This document shows positions 46,793-55,809 of a DNA stretch of 64,000 nt, piece after piece. Position 1 is the stretch's first letter; every line of letters starts with the position of its first letter. Position numbers and translations under genes: made by a program. The stretch lies in contig JAWKSZ010000018.1 of the NCBI GenBank assembly GCA_041402045.1, forward strand, positions 1 through 64,000, read 5' to 3'. Below the pieces are notes generated by a model. The model had not been told where the DNA came from. It did no database searches and saw only the letters and a program-made list of their open reading frames with translations. This stretch comes from JAGQRJ01 sp041402045. GTDB taxonomy: Bacteria; Planctomycetota; J058.

Positions 46793-49195
46793 GTGCTGGA
46801 CGACGCCTCCCACGACCGCGCCCTGGCGCAGCGCCTGCTCGCGAGCGGGCGCCTGCCCGCCGAGCAGCTCCGGGCGTTCGAGGCCCTCGGCGGCCCGCGC
46901 CCGGCCCTCGCCCGCTGGCTGGTGGAGGCGGGGCTCCTGCGCGCGACCGAGGTCGAGGAGCTGCTCGCCAGCGCCTTGGCCGAGTCCTGGAGCGAGGGCG
47001 GACGGATCGGCGACTACCGCCTCGAGCGCCGCCTGGGCGCCGGCGGCATGGGCGAGGTGTGGCTGGCCCACGACCTGCGCTCGGGCCACGCGCGCGCGAT
47101 CAAGACCCTGCTCCCCAGCGCCAGCGCCACCACCGACGCGCGCTTCGCGCGGGAGGTCGACGCCCTGACCCGGGTCGACGGGCACCCCAACGTGGTCCGG
47201 GTCCACGCCGCCGGCCACGCCCAGGGGCGACCCTACGTCGTGCTCGACTACGCCCCCGGCGGCGACCTGGCCCAGCGCCTGGAGCAGGGGCCGCTCGGCC
47301 CCAGCGAGGCGCGGCGGATCCTGGTCGAGCTCGCGGCGGGGCTGGGCCACGTGCACGCCCACGGATTCCTGCACCGCGACCTCAAGCCGCAGAACGTGCT
47401 CTTCGCCGAGGACGGCCGCGCGCTGCTCACCGACTTCGGCGTCGTGCGCGGCGAGGACCACGACGCCCTGACCCGCAGCGGCCAGCTGGTGGGCACCCTG
47501 AGCTACATGGCGCCGGAGCAGGCCCTGGGCCAGCCCGCCGACGTGCGCGCCGATATCTACGGGCTGGGCGCGATCCTCTACCACATGCTGACCGGGATCC
47601 CGCCGGAGGCCGCGGTGTTCCGCGGCATGCAGTCGCCGGCGGACACGAACCCCAGCGCGCCGCCCGAGCTCGTGCGGGTGTGCCTCAAGGCGACCGCGCG
47701 GGACCCCCGCCGGCGCTACCCCAGCGCGCGGGCGGTCGCCCACGCCCTCGAGCACCCCGACGCGCTCTCCGGCTCGTGGACGCTGCGCCTGGCCCTCGCC
47801 GCGGCGCTGATCGGTGTGTGCGGCGTCAGCGCCGCGCTCTGGCTGCGCGGGCGCCGCGGGCCTGCCGCGACGCCTCCCCGCCAAGCGACGACCCCCGACC
47901 GGGCCCCCCCGGCCTCCGCCCCTCCCGACACCCCCTCCGCCCCGGACGTGCTCCAGGCCGTCCTCGACGCGCTCCCGAGGCCGGACCCCCGCCACGAGGA
48001 CGGGACGGGGACGGTCATGGGGGTGATCGCTGGGATCTCCGGCCTGCGCAGCGTGGGGGACTCCCTGCGCAAGGACGACCCCCGTCAGGCAGCCGCCTAC
48101 TACCTGGCGGCGATCCGCGACGGAGACGTCGACTGCTGGGCCCGCCTCGCCCGGCAGATCGGCTTCTCCGACCTCGGCCTGGAGGACCGCCCGGCCGCCT
48201 ACCTCGCCTGCCTCGAGCGCGGGGTCGCGGAGGGGTCGACCCACTGCGCGCTGCAGTTGGCCGAGGTGCGCTGGTCGGGGGACGGCAGCTTGCTGCCGCT
48301 CGACCTGAAGCAGGCGCGCGCCGACTACCGCCGCGCCCTCGAGCTCGCCGCGCGGATCGAGGCCTTCGACCCCCCCCGGGCCGACCAGGTGCGCCGCGAC
48401 GTGCACTTCGGCCTGATCGCCTTCGCCCGCGCCAGACGGGATCACCCCGACGCGCCCAGCGCCCTGGAGGCCCTGGAGTCCGCCGCGCGCTACGAGCACC
48501 TGGGACCCTCGGTGGAGGAGCTGCGCGTGATCCGCGCCGCAGCGCCCTCGCTGTTCTCGCGGGCGCGGGCCGAGCTCCGCGCCCGGGTCGCGGACGCGCG
48601 GGTCGAGGACCCCGCCCACGAGTTCTCCCCCGCCCAGGTGCTCCAGGTCGAGGTCTACCCCGAGGCGCATCGGCCGCTGCGCTGGGGGCTCCTGTTCAAG
48701 GACGCGCGCCGCTACCGCGAGGCCGCGGCCTGCTTCTGCGAGGTGGGCGACGTCGAGGGCCGCGCCTGGTACGAGCTCGGAGGCATGCTCCAGGACGCGC
48801 CCGGGACCTTCGGGATCGACCCCGAGCGCCTCGAGGGCCCGACCCTGGCCTGCCTGTGGGGAGCGGCGGAGGCCGAGCACCCCGACCCCTCGGCGCTGAA
48901 CGCGCTGGCCAAGCTCTACACCTCCGGGCGCCCGGGCTGGCCCCTGGAGCCCGACCCGCTGCGCGCCACCGCCCTCGGACGTCGAGGCCTGGACCTGGCC
49001 ACCGACGGCGACCTGCGCGCGGACCTCGAGCTGACCCTGGCCGAGCTGGCCCTGCTCCATGGCGGCCGCCAGGGCTGCCCGACCCTGGAGGAGGGCCGGG
49101 CCTTCCTCGCCTCCGCCGCGGCCGCGGACCGCCTCGGCCACCGCCCGCGGATCGAGCGGGTCCGCGCCAGCTACGCCCGCCTCGACCCCAAGTAG
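46793..49195 (+). CDS. Transmembrane Ser/Thr protein kinase with Sel1/TPR-like tail
   Basis: An 800-residue protein. An N-terminal helical 65 residues (LAQRLLASGRLPAEQLRAFE) resembles a small helical sensor seen before planctomycete kinases. Kinase domain about 75-325: LGAGGMGEVWLAHD, AIKTL, HRDLKPQNVLFAEDGRALL, DFGVVR, GTLSYMAPEQ. TM helix about 330-350 (LALAAALIGVCGVSAALWL). A Pro-rich linker follows, then Sel1-like repeats (AAYYLAAIRDGDVDCWARLA; ALQLAEVRWSGDGSLLPLDL; QARADYRRALELAARIEA). Paralogue and divergent neighbour of the kinase at 44647-46713. GTG start with -10 only 6 nt upstream. Its stop is 3 bp from the convergent phosphodiesterase stop. Confidence 0.93.
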   Translation: MLDDASHDRALAQRLLASGRLPAEQLRAFEALGGPRPALARWLVEAGLLRATEVEELLASALAESWSEGGRIGDYRLERRLGAGGMGEVWLAHDLRSGHARAIKTLLPSASATTDARFAREVDALTRVDGHPNVVRVHAAGHAQGRPYVVLDYAPGGDLAQRLEQGPLGPSEARRILVELAAGLGHVHAHGFLHRDLKPQNVLFAEDGRALLTDFGVVRGEDHDALTRSGQLVGTLSYMAPEQALGQPADVRADIYGLGAILYHMLTGIPPEAAVFRGMQSPADTNPSAPPELVRVCLKATARDPRRRYPSARAVAHALEHPDALSGSWTLRLALAAALIGVCGVSAALWLRGRRGPAATPPRQATTPDRAPPASAPPDTPSAPDVLQAVLDALPRPDPRHEDGTGTVMGVIAGISGLRSVGDSLRKDDPRQAAAYYLAAIRDGDVDCWARLARQIGFSDLGLEDRPAAYLACLERGVAEGSTHCALQLAEVRWSGDGSLLPLDLKQARADYRRALELAARIEAFDPPRADQVRRDVHFGLIAFARARRDHPDAPSALEALESAARYEHLGPSVEELRVIRAAAPSLFSRARAELRARVADARVEDPAHEFSPAQVLQVEVYPEAHRPLRWGLLFKDARRYREAAACFCEVGDVEGRAWYELGGMLQDAPGTFGIDPERLEGPTLACLWGAAEAEHPDPSALNALAKLYTSGRPGWPLEPDPLRATALGRRGLDLATDGDLRADLELTLAELALLHGGRQGCPTLEEGRAFLASAAAADRLGHRPRIERVRASYARLDPK

Positions 49196-49198
49196 CCG

Positions 49199-50551
49199 CT
49201 ACTGCGCGGAGAGCAGGCCCGCGGGCAAGACCCCGTCGGGGGCGGCGAACTCGACCCCCAGGAGCTCTGCGACCACCGGCGCCACGTCCTCGAGCCCGAG
49301 CTCGGGGGCCACGGTCCCCGGCGCGAAGCCGGCGCCCCAGCCCACGAAGCCGGTCTTCACCCGCGGCAGATCCGGGAAGTAGCCGTGGGTCCCGCCGCGG
49401 CCGCTCTTGAGCGCCTGCCCGCGGGCCGAGGCCGAGAAGCGGTAGCCCTCGTGAGCGCTGAGCGCGAGCACGGCGTCGGGGTCCGCGCCGATCGCGCGCA
49501 GCTCCGCGGGCTCGATCACGCGGAACGTGCGCTGCTCCCCGGGAGGGAGCTCCGCCAGGAGCGCGCGCACGGCGTCCACCGCCGCCGCGTCGCCCGGCTG
49601 GCGCAGGCGCAGGAGCGCCGAGCCGCCGGAGCAGTGGAAGGTCGCGCGCCAGTCGCCGCGGTCGGCGGCCGCGGTCTGCAAGCCGGCGGCGGCCAGCCAC
49701 ACGTTCGGGCACACCCGGGTGTGGGTGTCGACGAAGCCGTGGTCGCCGGTGACCACGAACGCGGTCCGCTCGAGGATCCCCGCCCGGCGCGCGTCCTCGA
49801 TCAGGGTCGCCAGCGCGGCGTCGGCGAGGGCCACCGCCTGGGCGACCTCGGGGCCGCTGCGCCCGACGCCGTGCATGACGTGGTCGGGACCGGTGAGGTG
49901 CACGGTGAGCAGGGCGGGCTTGTAGGTGCGCAGGAGGTAGCCCGCCGCGAGCCCCACCCGCAGGTCGCGGGTCATGAGGTTCATGGAGTAGTTCCCCCCG
50001 CGCAGGGCCCCGGTGGCCTCGCGCTCGACCTCCTCCATGAGCCCCGGCGGGGTGCTCGCCGAGCGGATCGGCGCGGTGCCCTCGACGCCGTCCGCGAGCG
50101 ACCACACCTCGGGCAGGTTCCGCGTCACCGGCGCGCCCACCGAGACCGGCCAGCTGATCGAAGCGCTCTCGCGCCCCGCGGCGCGCACGGCGTCCCACAG
50201 CGTGGGCACCTGGATCTCCCGCGCGTCCCAGTACCAGCGCCCGGTCTGCCCCCCGGGCTCGAAGGGCTCGTTGTTCACGATCCCGTGCCGCGCCGGGAGC
50301 GCCCCGGTGATCAGGGTCGTATGCGACGGGTAGGTCACCGAGGGGAACACGCCGCGCACGGCCTCGGCGAACACGCCCTCCCGCGCGAGCTGCTGCAGCA
50401 CCGGCGCCGGCCAGCTCGGGTCGCGGTAGAACTCCGGGCGCAGCCCGTCGATCGAGACCAGGACCACGTGGTCGGCGCGCGGCTCGGGCGCGGCGTCGAC
50501 GGCGCCCGCCGCGCAGAACAGGACCAGGGCCCAGCACCCGGTTCGCAGCAT
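49199..50551 (-). CDS. Secreted nucleotide pyrophosphatase/phosphodiesterase (alkaline phosphatase superfamily)
   Basis: A 450-residue exported enzyme of the NPP type. Signal peptide MLRTGCWALVLFCAAGAVDA. Metal and catalytic residues are visible in VLVSIDGLRPEF (Asp), SVTYPSHTTLITG (nucleophile Thr), TGPDHVMHGVG (Asp and His) and VVTGDHGF (Asp-His), with the last metal His in GGTHGYFPD. It hydrolyses phosphodiester or pyrophosphate bonds in nucleotides or lipids outside the cytoplasm; the substrate is not clear. ATG start with gaggaggt. Convergent with the kinase gene. Confidence 0.92.
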   Translation of the reverse strand: MLRTGCWALVLFCAAGAVDAAPEPRADHVVLVSIDGLRPEFYRDPSWPAPVLQQLAREGVFAEAVRGVFPSVTYPSHTTLITGALPARHGIVNNEPFEPGGQTGRWYWDAREIQVPTLWDAVRAAGRESASISWPVSVGAPVTRNLPEVWSLADGVEGTAPIRSASTPPGLMEEVEREATGALRGGNYSMNLMTRDLRVGLAAGYLLRTYKPALLTVHLTGPDHVMHGVGRSGPEVAQAVALADAALATLIEDARRAGILERTAFVVTGDHGFVDTHTRVCPNVWLAAAGLQTAAADRGDWRATFHCSGGSALLRLRQPGDAAAVDAVRALLAELPPGEQRTFRVIEPAELRAIGADPDAVLALSAHEGYRFSASARGQALKSGRGGTHGYFPDLPRVKTGFVGWGAGFAPGTVAPELGLEDVAPVVAELLGVEFAAPDGVLPAGLLSAQ

Positions 50552-50620
50552 GAGACCTCCTCGCCGCGGACCGCGGCCGCGCGCATTAGACACCCCGGAC
50601 GGCTCGCCGACAGCCGGCAC

Positions 50621-50695
50621 GCGGCGGGCCAAAGCGGACAGGCGCGCGGCGGGCCAAAGCGGGCAGACGCGCGGCGGGCCAAAGCGGGCAGATGC
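50621..50695 (+). repeat. Three tandem copies of a 25-bp unit
   Basis: Units gcggcgggccaaagcgg... at 50621-50645, 50646-50670 and 50671-50695, differing at one to three bases. There are no spacers, so it is not a CRISPR. It lies in the 612-bp gap between the phosphodiesterase and hemolysin III genes. Confidence 0.9.
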
Positions 50696-50700
50696 TCTTG

Positions 50701-50994
50701 AACCGCAGAGGCGCCGAGAGCGCCGAGGATACGCAGAGGACCCTGGAGGCGTGAACTGGCCCTCGGCGCGGGGAGCAGAAGGAGGGTAGCTCCGCTTGGA
50801 CAGAGCGACCCGAACGGCGCCCGTGCGAGGCCGAGCGACGCCCGAACCGGACCGGCCCCCCAGTTCGTCAGCAGGTGCCGGGTTGCACCCGAGCAGGACC
50901 GGCGCGGGCGGAGCTACCTTGGCTCCCCTCAATCGGTGGGCCTTCGTCTCGCCTGCCTCTGCGTACCCTCGGCGCTCTCGGCGCCTCGGCGGTT
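50701..50994. mobile_element. Inverted-repeat element (39-bp arms), MITE-like
   Basis: Arms aaccgcagaggcgccgagag... (50701-50739) and its inverse (50956-50994) match at 37 of 39 bases. The 216-bp interior has no ORF of note. The arm sequence belongs to the widespread 'AACCGCAGAG...CGCAGAGG' intergenic repeat type. The remainder of the gap (50995-51163) is GC-rich with a small direct repeat of cgccacgccgcgccaccgcccgcc. Confidence 0.65.
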
Positions 50995-51163
50995 AAAGAG
51001 GCATCCGCCCGCCCTCGCCACGCCGCGCCACCGCCCGCCCTCGCCACGCCGCGCCACCGCCCGCCGTCGCCACGCCGCCCACGCCGCCCACGAGCGGCTC
51101 CCGCACGGGCGAATCCACGGGGGCGCGCGCATGCGTCCCTCGGGTGGGGTAGCCTTGAGCCCC

Positions 51164-51895
51164 ATGGAAGAGCGCGCGATCCTCCCCTGGCTCTCCGTCT
51201 CCGAGCCCGTGAGCTCGTTGAGTCACCTCGCCAGCGCGATCGTGGTCGCGCTCCTCGCGTCGCGGCTCCTGGAGAAGGCCGGCCCCGACCGCCGCCGCCG
51301 GCGCGCGGTGTGGCTCTACCTGTTCGGCGTCGGCGGCATGTTCGTGGCCAGCGGGACCTACCACTTCCTCGACAACGAGAGCCCGCACCGCGACCTGTTC
51401 TGGCGCCTGGACCACGCCATGATCTGGTGCACGATCGCGGGCACGATCTCGGCGGTGCAGGTCCTGGCCGGGATCGCGCTGGGCTGGCGCGGCTACGTGG
51501 TGTGGGCGCTCGCGATCACCGGCTGCACCCTCGAGCAGTTGACCCTCGACGGGCTCAGCATGTGGGTCAGCCCCATGCTCTACGTGGGCATGGGCTGGTA
51601 CGGGCTGTTCCCCTTCTTTCAGCTCGTGCGCACCCAGGGCCTGAAGTTCGCCATGGGCGTCATGCGCGCCGGGCTCACGAGCACCCTGGGCGGGGTGTGC
51701 GACGCGCTCAAGTGGCCCGAGATCTGGCCCGGCGTGATCGAGGGGCACGAGGTCATGCACGTGCTGATCGCCTGGGGCATGTTGCAGTTCTATTGGGCCG
51801 TCACCGAGTGCGCGAACCTGCCCTTCGCGCCCTACCTGGAGCAGGCCCAGGCCCTCGCCGCCGAGGCCGAGTCCGGGCCGCGGGCCGCGGAGTAG
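51164..51895 (+). CDS. Hemolysin III / PAQR-family membrane protein
   Basis: A 243-residue protein with about seven membrane helices. PAQR-type conserved residues are visible: FVASGTYHFLDNESPHRDLF (Ser, His) and WRLDHAMIWCTIAGT (Asp-His), and near the end GVIEGHEVMHVLIAWGMLQF (His-x3-His). These His/Asp/Ser residues form the zinc site of ceramidase-like hydrolases in this superfamily, so lipid amide hydrolysis is possible, but bacterial members are poorly defined. ATG at 51164 preferred; TAGCCT ends 8 nt before it and no ribosome site is present. An upstream ATG at 51131 is the alternative. Confidence 0.85.
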   Translation: MEERAILPWLSVSEPVSSLSHLASAIVVALLASRLLEKAGPDRRRRRAVWLYLFGVGGMFVASGTYHFLDNESPHRDLFWRLDHAMIWCTIAGTISAVQVLAGIALGWRGYVVWALAITGCTLEQLTLDGLSMWVSPMLYVGMGWYGLFPFFQLVRTQGLKFAMGVMRAGLTSTLGGVCDALKWPEIWPGVIEGHEVMHVLIAWGMLQFYWAVTECANLPFAPYLEQAQALAAEAESGPRAAE

Positions 51896-52031
51896 GGTCA
51901 CACCGCCGGGACCCGGGCGCGGCGCCGTCGCGTTCCGGAGACGGGCGCGCCGCCGCCACGGGGCTTGCGCGCCCCTCTGGCCTCCCCGATCGGGTACGGT
52001 GTTCGCAGCCCGACCCCCAGGAGGTGTGCCC

Positions 52032-52901
52032 GTGTTCTCCAAGATCCTGGTTCCGCTCGACGGCTCCGACCACTCCGCCCAGATCGTGTGGCAGGTCAAG
52101 CGCCTGGCCCTGGCCGAGCAGTCGGAGATCGAGCTGTTCACCGCGGTGGTCCCGATCCTCGAGAGCTGGCGCGAACGCCACGACGACCGCAAGGACCGCG
52201 ACGAGCGGCACCCGACCCTGCGCCTGCAGGAGGCCGAGCGCCACCTGGAGGCCCTGGCCCAGACCCTGCGCGACGCGGGGCTCACCGCCCACGCGCGGGT
52301 CGAGCGCGGCCACGCCAGCGACTCGATCCTGCGCCGCGCCGAGGAGATCCAGGCCAGCCTGATCGCGGTCGCGACCCACGGCCGCAGCGGGCCGAGCCTC
52401 TGGCTGCGCGGGAGCGTGACCCAGCGCCTGCTGCAGCACAGCGGGGTCCCGGTGCTGGTCCTCAACCCCAGCGCCAAGGAGGAGGCCGCCGAGGGCGTGC
52501 TGTTCAAGCGCGTGCTCGTGCCGCTGGACGGCTCCACCCGCTCGGCCCAGGTCCTGCCCCTGGCGCAGCAGTTCGCCACCGCGCACCAGGCCGAGCTCGT
52601 GCTCCACGCCGTGGGCGCGACCCCCGTCGACAACCCGGTCAACGACGGCATGGTCGACTACCTCGAGCGCCTGCAGCAGAAGCTCGCCGACGCCGGCGCG
52701 AACGCGCGCGTGCGCGCCGACTACGGCGACCCCGCCAAGGAGATCCTGACCGCCGTCGAGGACGAGCAGATCGACCTGGTGGTGATCGGGACCCACGGCC
52801 AGTCCGGCCTCGAGAAGTGGGTCATGGGCTCGGTCACCGAGAAGGTGATCCGCCGCTGCCCGACCCCGCTGCTCGTGCAGCGCACGGCGTCGACCAGCTA
52901 G
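52032..52901 (+). CDS. Tandem universal stress protein
   Basis: A 289-residue cytoplasmic protein with two Usp domains (about 1-145 and 155-289). The first begins SKILVPLDGSDHSAQIV and ends VATHGRSGPSLWLRGSVTQR; the second begins KRVLVPLDGSTRSAQVL and ends GTHGQSGLEKWVMGSVTEKV. The second keeps the ATP-binding pattern G-x2-G-x9-G-S; the first starts with Ala. GTG start with AGGAGG eight bases upstream. TACGGT at 51995-52000 may be the -10 box. Its stop overlaps the convergent spermidine-synthase-like stop by 4 bp. Confidence 0.95.
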   Translation: MFSKILVPLDGSDHSAQIVWQVKRLALAEQSEIELFTAVVPILESWRERHDDRKDRDERHPTLRLQEAERHLEALAQTLRDAGLTAHARVERGHASDSILRRAEEIQASLIAVATHGRSGPSLWLRGSVTQRLLQHSGVPVLVLNPSAKEEAAEGVLFKRVLVPLDGSTRSAQVLPLAQQFATAHQAELVLHAVGATPVDNPVNDGMVDYLERLQQKLADAGANARVRADYGDPAKEILTAVEDEQIDLVVIGTHGQSGLEKWVMGSVTEKVIRRCPTPLLVQRTASTS

Positions 52902-53611
52902 CCCTTCCGCGCGAGGAACAGGGTGTCCGCGGTCTCCTGACCCTCGTCCACCAGGCGGTTGGTCCAGGGGACCTCCTGGGCCTCGGCCTCGGGGAACACC
53001 TGGCGCAGGGCGTCGAGGAACCACAGGTCCTCGCCGCTCCCCGCGCTCCACACCGCGAGCACCCCCCCCGGGCTCAGGTGCTGGGCGACCGCCTCCAGCC
53101 CGGCCGGGGTGTAGAACGGCGCGCTGGTGGGGCCCAAGGGCTCCGACGGCGAGTGGTCCACGTCGATCTGGATCGAGTCCCAAGCCTCCTCGGCGGGGCC
53201 CAGGAGCAGGGCGTAGACGTCGGCCTCGCGCACGCCGCAGCGCGGGTCCTGGTTCAAGGCCTCGGAGAGCGGGATCAGGCCGTCGCGCAGCCAGCGGATC
53301 ACGTCGGGCAGGGCCTCGACCACCTCGACCCGCGCCACCCGCGGGTCCTGGAGCGCGGCGTGAGCGGTGTAGCCCAGGCCCAGCCCGCCCACGAGCACCC
53401 GCAGCGCCTCCCCGCCCCCGTGCCAGTCCAGGGCTCGGCTGGCGAGGGCCTCCTCCGAGGCCACGTTGAGGCTGCTCATGAGCAGCTCGTGGTCGAGGGT
53501 GACCTCGGTCACCTGCGTCCCCGGCCGCCCGAGCACGTCGCGACGGCGCAGGCAGAGCGGGCCCAGGGGGGTGTCGAGGTAGTCCAGGATCTCGAAGCGC
53601 GGTGGTGCCAT
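52898..53611 (-). CDS. Spermidine synthase-like SAM-fold protein
   Basis: A 237-residue protein with the Rossmann methyltransferase fold of polyamine aminopropyltransferases: VTLDHELLMSS, the SAM/dcSAM loop VLVGGLGLGYTAHAAL, VEVVEALPDVIRW (Glu end of beta2) and DSIQIDVDHSPSE (beta4). The N-terminal beta-hairpin domain is shortened to about 35 residues, and the catalytic aspartate region is D-V-D-H. Many bacteria have such orphan members of unknown substrate. The ATG at 53611 has no ribosome site; an AT-rich patch with TATCCT lies directly upstream. Confidence 0.8.
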   Translation of the reverse strand: MAPPRFEILDYLDTPLGPLCLRRRDVLGRPGTQVTEVTLDHELLMSSLNVASEEALASRALDWHGGGEALRVLVGGLGLGYTAHAALQDPRVARVEVVEALPDVIRWLRDGLIPLSEALNQDPRCGVREADVYALLLGPAEEAWDSIQIDVDHSPSEPLGPTSAPFYTPAGLEAVAQHLSPGGVLAVWSAGSGEDLWFLDALRQVFPEAEAQEVPWTNRLVDEGQETADTLFLARKG

Positions 53612-53616
53612 GCCGC

Positions 53617-53630
53617 AGGATAAATAATTA
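53617..53630 (-). promoter_or_regulatory. AT-rich promoter patch upstream of the spermidine-synthase-like gene
   Basis: aggataaataatta on the plus strand, one of the few AT runs in the window, 5 nt before the minus-strand ATG. TATCCT or the overlapping TATTTA could be the -10 box. The rest of the 230-bp divergent gap to RhlE has no clear signal. Confidence 0.35.
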
Positions 53631-53842
53631 CCTGTTTGCGTACGGGGCCGGGCGTGCTCCACTGAGCAGGTCGCGGTCAGCGGCCGGAGGCTCATAGCCC
53701 CGCGCCTTCACGAGACCGGCCAGCCTTGGCCAGCACGCAGTCTCGGCGATCCCGACCTTACCTCCCGCGAGCCCGCGTGCGGCGCGCCCCAGACGACCGA
53801 GCCCCCCGACACACCGGCGACGCGGCTCGACCAGGAATCCCA

Positions 53843-55284
<1,442 letters not shown>

Positions 55285-55316
55285 CAGGGGCCCCCGCGCC
55301 GGGGGTCCTCCACCCA

Positions 55317-55575
55317 ACGACCTACGCGGTCCCCGCGTCCGCAGGGCAGCCACCGAAGCTCCCCCGCCGACGCACCCCGGACCGCGCCCCAGCGATCTGC
55401 CGGCCGTAGGGCAGCCTCGGAGGCTCCTCCACCGCCGACGACCCGATCGCGACTCCGCCGCCAGCCGGACCTCGCTGGCCCCGCGGCCGCAGAGCGCGTC
55501 TCCCGACGCCCTCCGCCGCCGCACCCTTCCGCGGCCGCAGAGCGCGTCTCCCGACGCCCTCCGCTGCCGCACCCG
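55317..55575. repeat. Array of decayed direct repeats including a 48-bp tandem duplication
   Basis: Four related units (cgcagggcagcc...cgacgca, cgtagggcagcctcgg..., then two copies of a 48-bp unit beginning ccgcggccgcagagcgcgtc at about 55480 and 55528). The last two are nearly identical, the first two much diverged. It occupies the 525-bp gap after rhlE; no gene seen there. Confidence 0.6.
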
Positions 55576-55645
55576 CGCGCAGAGGACCTCAGCCCTCTGC
55601 GCGCCACCCCCCGGGGGACGAGCCGAACTCGTCCTCGTGGCGTTC

Positions 55646-55687
55646 GACCCCCAGCGAGACGAGCCGAGCTCGTCCTTGCTGGGGGTC
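55646..55687. terminator. Nested hairpin between rhlE and the ARPP-like gene
   Basis: GACCCCCAGC / GCTGGGGGTC outer stem (perfect, 10 bp) enclosing GACGAG / CTCGTC. It lies between two convergent genes, so terminator function is plausible for either strand. Confidence 0.5.
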
Positions 55688-55809
55688 GACCCTCGTCCTG
55701 GACGATCGGCTCGTCGCTCGTGCCGTTGGACCCCGGTCTCGGACGGAAGGACCTGGACCTGCGTCGGGGCCGAGCGCGTCGCTGGCGTGCCGCCCTCGTT
55801 GCGCGCCGC

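Noticed and set aside
44489..49141. A minus-strand open frame of about 1550 codons across both divergent kinases
   Set aside because: It runs antisense to the plus-strand kinase and out of frame with the minus-strand one; both real kinases have complete motif sets.
44731..49410. A plus-strand open frame of about 1560 codons over the same region
   Set aside because: Same reason: its composition is Arg/Pro/Gly repeats, and it overlaps the kinases and phosphodiesterase in the wrong frames.
50621..50695. Possible short CRISPR array
   Set aside because: The three 25-bp units are contiguous with no spacers, and no cas genes are present.
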